A stretch of 19,067 nucleotides of DNA. Source: Nitrospinota bacterium. GTDB taxonomy: Bacteria; JADFOP01; DATKYB01. Made by a program: the position numbers and the translations under genes. The stretch is taken from the NCBI GenBank assembly GCA_035528715.1, contig DATKYB010000073.1, positions 1 to 19,067 on the forward strand. Reading direction: 5' to 3'. This document shows positions 1-6,275 of this stretch, piece after piece (position 1 is the first letter of the stretch; each line of letters starts with the position of its first letter). The notes below the pieces were generated by a model that worked only from the letters and a program-made list of their open reading frames with translations, was not told where the DNA came from and did not search any database.

Positions 1-1007
1 TTCCCTATGATATAATAGCAATGATATATAAAATTAAATCTTCTTAATACCTTAAAGGATTCTCTGATTTCTTTAATAGTAAAGCCTTTATTCATCGATT
101 CTAGGGTCTTATCCTGTGAGGATTCTATTCCTATAAGAAACGATATAAAGCCCGCCTTATACATCTTCTTGAGAATATCGGGCCTTTTCGCAATGGAGAG
201 CCTGGTATTAATTATATATTTCTTTTTAATCCCTTCTTTGATTAAAAGATCGCATATTCTTTCTACCCAATCCAGGTCTACAGCAAAATTATCGTCTACA
301 AAACCAATGAGCCTAGCCTCTATGGATTTAATCTCTTCTACCACAGACTCCGGTGTTCTACATGACCATCCTCTCTTCTCTCCTAGTGGATTGAAAGAGA
401 AATCACAGAACCTGCAATTGAATGGACACCCCCTGGATGCAGAAATAAGGTCTATTTGTATACCTGTATTAAATTCATCAACTGTAATATTATATTTGTT
501 ACGACGGAGTTTCCGATTTGGATAAAGATCGCTCTGTATAGGCTGAAGCTCTCTATTCTTATTGTGGACAATCTTACCGTTTAATTTAAATGATAGACCA
601 TCTATATCAGATGATATGCCTTTTTGAACAATTTCTCTTACAATCTCTTCCCCATCCCCTCGGACAATACCATCTATTCTTAGAATATTCTCAAAAAGGT
701 CGTCAACATATCTTGTTGCGTGTCTTCCTCCAACGATAACTGTTATATTTTCGGGTATACTGTTAATGGTAGCTCTTACAAACTCCTCTTCGAGATCCCA
801 ATTGTGGCTTACGAGGACCAGATCAGTCTTATCTTCAATAAATGAAGAAAAAGACTCTCTTTCGTACCTCAGGTCAATTATCTTTATACTATCTACCATA
901 TTTTCTATGGCATTTGCTATATACTCAAGACCTAAAGGTGGGAAAAAACCTATGGTTTTCAGTTCTTTCTTGTAAGGATATACACATAAAACATTTTTGT
1001 ATTTCAT
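1..1007 (-). CDS. B12-binding-type radical SAM protein, C-terminus cut off by window edge
   Basis: The minus-strand frame opens with ATG at 1007 and stays open to the left edge, giving the first 335 residues. Residues 1 to about 135 look like the N-terminal Rossmann (cobalamin-binding-like) domain of this superfamily, with a FFPPLGLEYIA stretch and a VGGRHAT segment. The radical SAM cluster motif CxxxCxxC follows as C194, C198 and C201 (RGCPFNCRFCDF), and a GIES segment lies further on, as in BchE-like and related enzymes. The protein is expected to be cytosolic, binding a 4Fe-4S cluster and S-adenosylmethionine. Its substrate cannot be told from this part. A consensus-like promoter lies just upstream and no strong Shine-Dalgarno is seen. 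Family call is firm; cobalamin binding and reaction are inference. Confidence 0.88.
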   Translation of the reverse strand, partial: MKYKNVLCVYPYKKELKTIGFFPPLGLEYIANAIENMVDSIKIIDLRYERESFSSFIEDKTDLVLVSHNWDLEEEFVRATINSIPENITVIVGGRHATRYVDDLFENILRIDGIVRGDGEEIVREIVQKGISSDIDGLSFKLNGKIVHNKNRELQPIQSDLYPNRKLRRNKYNITVDEFNTGIQIDLISASRGCPFNCRFCDFSFNPLGEKRGWSCRTPESVVEEIKSIEARLIGFVDDNFAVDLDWVERICDLLIKEGIKKKYIINTRLSIAKRPDILKKMYKAGFISFLIGIESSQDKTLESMNKGFTIKEIRESFKVLRRFNFIYHCYYIIG

Positions 1008-1052
1008 GATATTTCAGGGTCTTTGCTTACTCAAAGATAAAAAATTTTAAAA

Positions 1053-1081
1053 ATTATGCGCCTTATTTTTTGGGGTGTCAA
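1053..1081 (-). promoter_or_regulatory. Sigma-70-type promoter for the radical SAM gene
   Basis: Read on the minus strand, TTGACA (1081-1076) is followed after exactly 17 bases by CATAAT (1058-1053). The start codon at 1007 lies about 45 bases further on. It sits in the 123-bp gap after corA, so the radical SAM gene need not depend on read-through from mscS-corA. Confidence 0.65.
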
Positions 1082-1103
1082 TAAAGAAAAGAATAAGTTA
1101 TAT

Positions 1104-1124
1104 AAAAAATTTACTGTGGTAAAT
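1104..1124 (-). terminator. Probable rho-independent terminator after corA
   Basis: Just after the corA stop codon the minus strand carries a 6-bp stem, ATTTAC / GTAAAT, with a 4-base loop, followed by a run of T residues. The stem is AT-rich and short, so strength is uncertain, but position and T tract fit. Confidence 0.45.
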
Positions 1125-1130
1125 CTGAGG

Positions 1131-2195
1131 CTAAAACCATTTTTTTCTTTTAAAATGGATAAACATGGAAAGACCAATAACAAACATAAGGCCTAGAACA
1201 ATAAAATAACCGCTTTTCCATTCAAGCTCTGGCATATATTTAAAGTTCATCCCATAAATCCCTGCTATAAAAGTCAAGGGAATAAATATCGTTGCAATCA
1301 TTGTCAATACCTTCATAACTTGATTCAACCTGTTGCTTACACTGGAAAGATAAATATCAAGCATTCCTGAAACCATATCCCTGAATGTCTCGACGGTATC
1401 AATCACCTGGATGGTGTGGTCATATACATCTCTCAAGTATATCTGTGTTTTTTCATGAATAATAGAGGATTCTCCCCTTTCAAGAACACTGATAACTTCC
1501 CTTAAAGGCCAGACTGATTTGCGCAAGAAAATCATCTCTCTTTTTAAATCATGAATTATCTTTAATGTTTCTGGCGTTGGATTTTTTACCAGCTCCTCCT
1601 CTATCCCCTCTATTCTTTCTCCAATCTTTTCCAAAATAATGAAATAACCATCAACAACAGCATCCAGAAGTGCATAGGCAAGATAATCTGCTCCAGCTTT
1701 TCTAATCCGTCCTTTACTATTCCTGATTCTTTCTCTGATGGGATGAAAAACATCCCCTTCCAATTCTTGAAATGAAATCACAAAATTTGAACCAACAATC
1801 AAACTCACCTGCTCTGTTTTTATTTCATCACTCTTGTCGTCATAATATAACATTTTTAAAACAACAAAGATATGGTCATCAAAATCTTCATACTTAGGGC
1901 GCTGACCCGTATTAACAATATCTTCTAAAACAAGAGGGTGTAATTTAAACTCTTTACCGATTTTTTTTATAATCTCAACATCATGAATACCACTTATGTT
2001 TATCCAGGTAACTGTTTCGGTATCCTTAAAAGGAAAACATTCCTCAGCTTTTTTTGCTGCTTTTTCCTGAAATTGTGCTTCGTCATAGTCAATGATATCA
2101 ATCTTTGCCTTTTCAATCCTTTTGTCTCCAATGTGAACAACAGCTCCTGGTGGAAGACCTGTCTTTTTTGATACTCTCTTAAAAAATTTTGGCAT
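1131..2195 (-). CDS. corA: CorA family magnesium/cobalt transporter
   Basis: The 354-residue product has the length and layout of CorA: a large soluble N-terminal funnel domain, long helices, and two C-terminal membrane segments. The family signature GMN is present at about residues 315-317 (IYGMNFKYMPELEW), just after the first transmembrane helix, and the protein ends in a basic tail (HFKRKKWF). CorA proteins form pentameric inner-membrane channels for Mg2+, and sometimes Co2+ or Ni2+. The start is supported by AGGAGGTGA a few bases upstream. The gene begins 32 bp after the mscS stop codon, so the two are probably one transcript. Nothing looks broken. Confidence 0.95.
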   Translation of the reverse strand: MPKFFKRVSKKTGLPPGAVVHIGDKRIEKAKIDIIDYDEAQFQEKAAKKAEECFPFKDTETVTWINISGIHDVEIIKKIGKEFKLHPLVLEDIVNTGQRPKYEDFDDHIFVVLKMLYYDDKSDEIKTEQVSLIVGSNFVISFQELEGDVFHPIRERIRNSKGRIRKAGADYLAYALLDAVVDGYFIILEKIGERIEGIEEELVKNPTPETLKIIHDLKREMIFLRKSVWPLREVISVLERGESSIIHEKTQIYLRDVYDHTIQVIDTVETFRDMVSGMLDIYLSSVSNRLNQVMKVLTMIATIFIPLTFIAGIYGMNFKYMPELEWKSGYFIVLGLMFVIGLSMFIHFKRKKWF

Positions 2196-2227
2196 GATTC
2201 ACCTCCTAAAAAATTAAAATTCTGGAA

Positions 2228-2749
2228 TTATTTTTGTGTATCAAAAACATGAATCGCATTAATAAAGAGAGTAGAATTTGGAATAAGAATCTTTTTCCCC
2301 TCTGCAAGAAGAGTGGTGTATCTAAGGTCAATTTCAATCACGATTCCCTCAAAACCTGTTACAGAAATACGGTCATTGGGCTGAAAAGGGCGATAGATAA
2401 AGATAAGTAACCCCGCAAGAGCATTTGAAAGGACATCCTTGAGAGCAAATCCAAGAGCGAAGCCTGTAAGCCCTAAACCTGCAACCAAGGCAGTTATATT
2501 AATACCCATCTTCCCTAGCGCCATTATCAAACCCAAAAGTATTAAAGTACCTTTGGCCAATTTTCCCATCAGATTAAAAACTTCTTTGTTGGTTGGGACG
2601 ACCATCTCACCGATGCGACTGATTATGATTTTAATAAAAACGCCTGCTGCCCAAAAAAACAAAAAAATAAGTAGTCCCACTATACCTCTCGGTGTAAAAA
2701 GTGCAATCTGAGTTACCAGTTGTTGCAGCTCTTTCAATAATTCTTCCAT
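2228..2749 (-). CDS. Minimal MscS family mechanosensitive channel
   Basis: This 173-residue membrane protein matches the MscS pore module. Hydrophobic helices lie at about 20-43 and 62-80, and the Gly/Ala-rich pore helix (about 84-118) leads into YRPFQPNDRI, then a beta domain ending near IPNS (156-159). E. coli MscS is about 286 residues; this protein stops after the beta domain and lacks the C-terminal alpha/beta cage. Such channels release ions and solutes under osmotic down-shock. The stop is followed closely by corA. An AAAGGAT ribosome site precedes the ATG, and a promoter lies at 2778-2807. Whether the short form gates on its own or assists other channels is unknown. Confidence 0.9.
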   Translation of the reverse strand: MEELLKELQQLVTQIALFTPRGIVGLLIFLFFWAAGVFIKIIISRIGEMVVPTNKEVFNLMGKLAKGTLILLGLIMALGKMGINITALVAGLGLTGFALGFALKDVLSNALAGLLIFIYRPFQPNDRISVTGFEGIVIEIDLRYTTLLAEGKKILIPNSTLFINAIHVFDTQK

Positions 2750-2777
2750 TTTTATCCTTTCTCATAGATTTTTTGAC

Positions 2778-2807
2778 ATTATAGACAATTTGCATGAAAT
2801 CAGTCAA
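2778..2807 (-). promoter_or_regulatory. Sigma-70-type promoter for mscS-corA
   Basis: On the minus strand TTGACT (2807-2802) and a perfect TATAAT (2783-2778) are separated by 18 bases. The mscS ATG is about 29 bases beyond the -10 box. This separates mscS-corA from the selenoprotein gene upstream. Confidence 0.7.
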
Positions 2808-2868
2808 CTCTTTCCAATGCCTCCCTTTATGAAAGCAAATCTGTGGAATTTTTATTTTTATAGCTAAG

Positions 2869-2979
2869 ATGAGAATTCATAGAGCAAAAGCTCGCCTTAA
2901 AGAGGCATTGAATAGGGAATCTGATTTTTACAAAAGCAGAGATGGAAACCTCAGGTGTGACCGTAAGCAACCAAAATAA
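2869..2979 (+). pseudogene. Remnant resembling the C-terminus of an ECF sigma factor
   Basis: A 36-codon plus-strand frame reads MRIHRAKARLKEALNRE, then DFYKSRDGNLRCDRK and a stop. The first part resembles the end of sigma region 4.2 in ECF sigma factors (typically VKxRLHRARxxL), and the second part resembles the FYxDxxxxLxCD tail of deltaproteobacterial ECF factors. Upstream in the same frame there is a stop at 2830-2832, and no earlier sigma domains are seen in any frame. The 5' side is occupied by the mscS promoter on the other strand. It is best read as a relic left by a deletion or rearrangement. The match is from memory of the family and is short, so confidence is moderate. Confidence 0.5.
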
Positions 2980-2981
2980 AA

Positions 2982-3770
2982 TTAATGATATACTTCCCTT
3001 CTCCATCGATAAGGGAGGTCAATGATTGTTCCTGGTGTGCTTATGGTTTTTAAGGCCGCTAAGGCATCAAGTAATACCTTTTTTTGTTGCGCTTTGTTAT
3101 ATGGCTCTCCCAGTGGATGACCAAACGGCCATTTCATAAAGAGGGCTCTGGGAGGCTTTACTTTTTCAGTAATCTCTTTTACAATCGAAATGGAAACCGT
3201 ACAAATCCCCTTTTCTTCAATGACCCTTTGTATCAGTCCTACAGACTGATTGCAGATCCCTCAGGCAGGGGTGAGAATCACAACATCAACCCCCTCTTCT
3301 AATAACTTCTCAGCAATCTCCTTTGAACTCTTTTTTATCAATGAATCCGTATCGTGGATATGTCCCATGAAACTATAATGGTTTTCAGCCACTTCGCCGA
3401 TAATTCCCTCTTCTTCAAGCTCAGCTAGTCTATCAAGGGGAAGAACAATATTGAGATCTCTCTCAGCATCCTTATGGTCATAATGAGAATGGGAGATGAT
3501 ATAATCTTCAGGTCTAATTAATTTTGGAAGGACTCTATAGCTATAATCTCCCTTCGGGTTTAACAAATCAAAGGGAGGTTGATTCTTTAAATGGACTCCA
3601 GCGGTTGTTACCAAGGCAATTTTACATTTATCCAAATCTTTTTTAAAAGGAGTCCACGGCACATCTTCTGACCTTACAATAGGAAACCTATGAACCCATC
3701 TCCTTAATAAAAAAGGGAAAAGAGTAAAAATCTTGCTCCAAAACCTGTCACGAAAAATTTTGAGAAACAT
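2982..3770 (-). CDS. Glycine/betaine/sarcosine/D-proline reductase-type selenoprotein B (in-frame UGA = Sec170)
   Basis: Read through the TGA at 3263-3261, this frame gives 262 residues ending at TAA (2984-2982). The family core is visible: PWTPFKKDLDKCKIALVTTAGVHL, SHYDHKDAERDLN, PLDRLAEL, and Y-S-F-M-G-H. The key site ILTPA-Sec-GICNQS matches the redox motif of PrdB (TAG-Sec-GTC) and GrdB. Sec170 and C173 form a U-x-x-C pair. The part after TGA keeps the family features (RVIEEKGICTVSIS, PPRAL, GEPYN, TPGTI), so the UGA is not a chain end. A hairpin just downstream fits a bacterial SECIS. AAGGA precedes the ATG. No GrdA, GrdE, PrdA or pyruvoyl partner lies nearby, so the substrate is unknown and it may be a stand-alone thiol/selenol oxidoreductase. 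Confidence 0.88.
3232..3263 (-). promoter_or_regulatory. Sec codon UGA with SECIS-like hairpin
   Basis: The UGA occupies 3263-3261. Starting 11 bases after it, the mRNA forms a perfect 7-bp stem, AUCAGUC (3250-3244) with GACUGAU (3238-3232), closed by the 5-base loop UGUAG. Counting from the U of UGA, the loop G-U lies at positions 22-23, close to the G23-U24 that SelB recognises in the E. coli fdhF SECIS. The stem is part of the coding region, as in all bacterial SECIS elements. Confidence 0.75.
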
Positions 3771-3798
3771 ATCTATCCTTCTGTTGAGTAAACAAAGA

Positions 3799-3831
3799 AA
3801 AAGGGGAATAGAAAAGCTCTCCCCCCCTTTT
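3799..3831 (-). terminator. Rho-independent terminator after the YHS gene
   Basis: On the minus strand AAAAGGGG (3831-3824) pairs with CCCCTTTT (3806-3799) across a 17-base loop, and the stem runs into a further T and then CTTTGTTT. It lies 9 bp after the YHS stop and separates that operon from the selenoprotein gene. Confidence 0.65.
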
Positions 3832-3839
3832 ATAAAAAT

Positions 3840-3995
3840 CTAACAGCACTCTTTCTCAGCATATTTTTCAGGGTCTTTATCAAATGTCTCTTTACAACCC
3901 ACAGCACAAAAATAGTATGTTTTATCTTTATAGGTACTCGTAGCTGCTGCTTCTTCCTCTTTTACTTCCATTCCGCAAATAGGGTCTATAGCCAT
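3840..3995 (-). CDS. YHS domain protein (51 aa)
   Basis: The tiny protein begins MAIDPICGMEV and continues with YKDKTYYFCAVGCKETFDKDPEKY, a near-complete YHS domain: DPICGM, then YYFC-x3-C, then F-x-x-DP-x-x-Y. It ends in ECC, adding two Cys. YHS domains are linked to heavy-metal ATPases, mercuric and copper systems, and toluene monooxygenases, and probably bind metal through the Cys residues. AAGGAGGTAA upstream is an excellent ribosome site; it overlaps the last codons and stop (TAA, 4004-4002) of the receiver gene, so the two are probably translationally coupled. A terminator follows directly. Confidence 0.88.
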   Translation of the reverse strand: MAIDPICGMEVKEEEAAATSTYKDKTYYFCAVGCKETFDKDPEKYAEKECC

Positions 3996-4001
3996 AAGAT
4001 C

Positions 4002-4376
4002 TTACCTCCTTGATACATATCTTCCTACAAACTTTTGAGCAACGCCCAACAATTCATCCATATCAACAGGCTTTGTTAAAAAATGGGATGCCCCTGCCTC
4101 CAGAATTTCTTTTCTCTTACCATTGTCATAAGCACTGATAACCACAATAGGCTGATCTTGATCAATCTTCTTTATTGCGTTTATTGTCTCTTCTCCATCC
4201 ATTACAGGCATTCTCAGGTCAACGATAATCAAACTATATTTATGAGTTAAAAACTTTTTTAAGGCATCAGAACCATTTTTTGCAACATCTATGCTAAAAC
4301 CAGCATCCCTAAATACTGTAGACATCACTAGTCTAAAGCTTGAATTATCATCAGCTACGAGAATATCATATTCCAT
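4002..4376 (-). CDS. Stand-alone response regulator receiver (CheY-like)
   Basis: The 124 residues hold one receiver domain and no output domain. All phosphorylation residues are present: acidic pocket D9-D10, phospho-acceptor D53 (IIVDLRMPVMDG), S81 in place of the usual Thr/Ser, and K102 (LTKPVD). Such proteins act by protein-protein contact after phosphorylation by a histidine kinase; no kinase is in this window. It sits between a tiny membrane protein (18 bp upstream) and the YHS gene (6 bp downstream), an unusual place for a chemotaxis-type regulator. AAGGAT lies about 14 bases before the ATG. Confidence 0.92.
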   Translation of the reverse strand: MEYDILVADDNSSFRLVMSTVFRDAGFSIDVAKNGSDALKKFLTHKYSLIIVDLRMPVMDGEETINAIKKIDQDQPIVVISAYDNGKRKEILEAGASHFLTKPVDMDELLGVAQKFVGRYVSRR

Positions 4377-4394
4377 ATTAAAATATAAAAATCC

Positions 4395-4556
4395 TTATTT
4401 TGTAGAGGGCTTTATAGATTCTTCGTCGTTGGTTCTTTTTGGGTGCTCTTCATGACCTTTTGCATGGGAATGACCACCACAGCATCCAAATCCCATTCTG
4501 TGCATAAGGAAAAAAAGCCCTCCTAATAGTAATAACCAGATTATATTCTCCATCAT
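4395..4556 (-). CDS. Small single-pass membrane protein with Cys/His tail (53 aa)
   Basis: The product starts MMENIIWLLLLGGLFFLMHRMG, a short N-terminal transmembrane helix, followed by a Cys-Cys-Gly-Gly-His-Ser-His segment and a polar, His-containing tail. Similar short proteins (DUF2933-like) are often seen beside YHS proteins and metal-translocating ATPases, so a metal-related role at the membrane is plausible but inferred. The start could be either of the two tandem ATGs at 4556 or 4553. A modest GAAAG lies upstream; a stronger GGAGGAGG is about 25 bases away. It is part of the cluster with the receiver and YHS genes. Confidence 0.75.
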   Translation of the reverse strand: MMENIIWLLLLGGLFFLMHRMGFGCCGGHSHAKGHEEHPKRTNDEESIKPSTK

Positions 4557-4629
4557 TTCATCTTTCTTTTTAAATTGGTCCCCTCCTCCTATGCGGAAGA
4601 ATCAGGATAGGAGGAGGAGACTTTTGATA

Positions 4630-5088
4630 TTAATAAACTGGGCGAATCAAACCTGTGTTTTTGTCTATCTGGAGCTTTTGGACAAGAGAATTATCTTTGG
4701 TTACAATCTCACCCTCAAAATATTTGTCCTTCTCAGTAATCTTGCCCACCTTGAGGTTTGGATTTGCTCCGTAGGCCAATCGATTCTCCAAAAAAGACTT
4801 TACATTATCCTTTGTGAGTTTTTCACCAGATCCCTGACCTCCCCATGCCCAGCAGGGGTGATCATAACCTCTCGCGCCCCATCCAGGTCCCATTCCATAA
4901 CCATAACCACCGTGCATCGCTCCAGGTCCCATTCCATAACCATAACCACCATGCATCGCTCCAGAACCCATACCATAACCAGGACCCCTGCCATGTCCTC
5001 CTCTGAAACCAGGACCATGGGCCAAAACCAGGCTACTAACCCCAATCACTAACAACAAAGCTAACCCTACTGTTACTACCTTCTTCAT
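4630..5088 (-). CDS. Secreted Gly/Met/His-rich repeat protein with PepSY-like C-terminus
   Basis: The 152-residue product has a clear signal peptide (positive MKK, hydrophobic core, VLA cleavage near residue 23). Residues 24 to about 85 are rich in Gly, Tyr, Met and His, with two 13-residue repeats (YGMGSGAMHGGYG and YGMGPGAMHGGYG) and a third partial copy. The C-terminal part, from about residue 90, reads like a PepSY-type domain, ending QIDKNTGLIRPVY. Export is well supported; metal or envelope binding through Met/His is inference. AAGGAGG precedes the ATG. It is the first gene of the probable cluster leading to the YHS gene, with a 73-bp gap before the next gene. Confidence 0.82.
   Translation of the reverse strand: MKKVVTVGLALLLVIGVSSLVLAHGPGFRGGHGRGPGYGMGSGAMHGGYGYGMGPGAMHGGYGYGMGPGWGARGYDHPCWAWGGQGSGEKLTKDNVKSFLENRLAYGANPNLKVGKITEKDKYFEGEIVTKDNSLVQKLQIDKNTGLIRPVY
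4882..4977 (-). repeat. 39-bp tandem repeat within the Gly-rich coding region
   Basis: Two full 39-bp units and part of a third encode residues 38-69 of the secreted protein. Units differ by only a few substitutions (Ser versus Pro at the fifth codon, a G/A difference in a His codon region), which suggests recent duplication by slippage. Being in frame, copy number can vary without breaking the gene. Confidence 0.8.
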
Positions 5089-5117
5089 TTAACTGCCTCC
5101 TTAAATTGAGTGAAAGC

Positions 5118-5145
5118 TTTTAGAGAATTTCTTATCTCTCTAAAA
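5118..5145 (-). promoter_or_regulatory. Leader hairpin upstream of the secreted-protein gene
   Basis: A perfect 9-bp inverted repeat, TTTTAGAGA and TCTCTAAAA, with a 10-base spacer lies about 30 bases upstream of the ATG at 5088, in the expected 5' untranslated leader. It could be a protein operator or an mRNA stem-loop affecting stability. There is no U tract suited to termination. Confidence 0.4.
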
Positions 5146-5367
5146 TTAAAACTAACATAGATTAAATTGTCTTCCTACAACACCCCCTTTCTTATAATTA
5201 ATAGTAAACTTTTTTCACATTACAAGTACTTGCCACTATAATAGAGCAACGGCTGTGCCAAAGGTGATTTCCATTGCTGATATTTTCTAATCCAGACTGT
5301 AACTATAAAAAAATTAGTGTGTTAGGATTTTTAAAAAAAATTATTATCAGAATGGTCTTTTAGTGGT

Positions 5368-5438
5368 TGTAAAAAGACTGCGAAATATTTTTACACTTAT
5401 TGATGATTTTTAATAAAAAGTGCGAATTTTTTTACAAA
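5368..5438. repeat. Pair of operator-like imperfect repeats
   Basis: TGTAAAAA (5368-5375) and TTTTTACA (5388-5395) form a perfect 8-bp inverted repeat around GACTGCGAAATA. A second, slightly shorter copy follows: TAAAAAG-TGCGAA-TTTTTTTACA (5414-5436). The two copies share TAAAAAG, TGCGAA and TTTTTACA in the same order. The arrangement resembles a double repressor or activator site. The binding protein is unknown. Confidence 0.45.
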
Positions 5439-5498
5439 GATGGAGAGGAACAAGCAAGAAAGGGGAAATTAAAAGAAGATTTTCAAAGTAGGGTTTCT

Positions 5499-6251
5499 CT
5501 AGATATCGTTTATCGTTAAGACTCTCCCATTTGGGAAATCATCAGATTCTAATAATTTAACAATCTTATCCGCAATCCACTCGGGATTAGGTAATTTTCC
5601 TTCTTCAAGTAACCTCACATAACAGTCCTTATCAGGAAAATCTTCCTTTTCTACTTTTCTTATCTGCTCTTGCATTCCCGTATCCATAACACCCGGGTTA
5701 AGCGAGATGATTTTTACAGGATATTTTTCCCTCTCCTGCTCAAGACTGATGCAGCTTGTAATCATATCCAATGCCGTCTTAGAGCAGCAATAGGAAGACC
5801 AGCCATATATTGGCCTTAGGGCAGCACCTGAGGAAATATTAATAATCCTTTTATCCAGCGGAAAATCTTTGAGGTGTTTTATAAAGAGGTTGGAGAGAAC
5901 TAAGGGAGCAACGGTATTAACCAAAAAATGGTATTTTACTAATTTTGTATTGTTTTTCCACGAAGGGCCGACAGGCTCGAGAACAGCCGCATTATTTATC
6001 AAATAAAAAGATTCAATACTGTCCTTATCTATATGAGAAAATATCTTTTCAATGGTTTCCTCTAGTTTTAAGGTATCGGCTAAATCAATGTTGTATGTCT
6101 TTGCCTGAGCCCCTTTAGCCTCAGCAGCCTTCTTGGTTTCCTCTAACTTGCCTCTTGCAATCAAGAAAAGTTTTGTATTGGGATGAGAAAGTCCTCTGGC
6201 AAGGGCTTTCCCCAAGCCCCTAGTGGCACCTGATATAATAATGTTTCTCAT
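5499..6251 (-). CDS. Short-chain dehydrogenase/reductase (SDR)
   Basis: The 250-residue product is a classical SDR. It has the dinucleotide motif SGATRGLG (residues 7-14), the structural NNAA (86-89), the active-site serine region NISSGAA (S140/S141), and the catalytic Y154-x3-K158 (YCCSK), followed by NPGVMDT. Overall shape resembles sepiapterin/benzil reductase-like SDRs, which reduce carbonyls with NADPH, but the substrate cannot be assigned. The start sits right before the first beta strand, so no longer form is expected. There is no good ribosome site; the gene begins 24 bp after the flavodiiron stop and may depend on translation of that gene. It is the last gene of the apparent pfp operon. 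Confidence 0.92.
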   Translation of the reverse strand: MRNIIISGATRGLGKALARGLSHPNTKLFLIARGKLEETKKAAEAKGAQAKTYNIDLADTLKLEETIEKIFSHIDKDSIESFYLINNAAVLEPVGPSWKNNTKLVKYHFLVNTVAPLVLSNLFIKHLKDFPLDKRIINISSGAALRPIYGWSSYCCSKTALDMITSCISLEQEREKYPVKIISLNPGVMDTGMQEQIRKVEKEDFPDKDCYVRLLEEGKLPNPEWIADKIVKLLESDDFPNGRVLTINDI

Positions 6252-6275
6252 TGGATTTTTTTAACAAAAGAGGGA

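Larger units (their letters stand above)
5089..5498. other. 410-bp gap without a protein gene
   Basis: No credible coding frame is seen on either strand. The gap lies between the SDR stop (right) and the secreted-protein start (left), both minus strand. It holds an inverted repeat near the leader (5118-5145), a plus-strand promoter-like pair (TTCACA 5214-5219, 17 bases, TATAAT 5237-5242) that faces no gene, and two related operator-like elements (5368-5438). Confidence 0.6.

Noticed and set aside
2815-2910. Inverted repeat CAATGCCTC / GAGGCATTG as a mobile-element end
   Set aside because: Only 9 bp, about 80 bp apart, no target duplication or transposase; one arm lies in the sigma-factor remnant.
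3261-3770. Selenoprotein gene ending at TGA (169 residues) or a pseudogene broken by a stop
   Set aside because: Ninety-two conserved-looking residues follow in the same frame, the TGA sits exactly at the family's Sec site, and a SECIS-like hairpin follows.
4882-4977. Short CRISPR-like array
   Set aside because: Repeats are directly adjacent with no unique spacers, and they are in frame within a protein.
4591-5052. Plus-strand frame of 153 codons opposite the secreted repeat protein
   Set aside because: It is the mirror of a repetitive, Gly-rich coding region and yields low-complexity Thr/Ser/Arg runs; the minus frame has a signal peptide and ribosome site.
5224-5240. Sigma-54 promoter on the minus strand (TGGCA...TTGT)
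   Set aside because: The GG and GC elements are not at the required -24/-12 spacing and the second element lacks GC.
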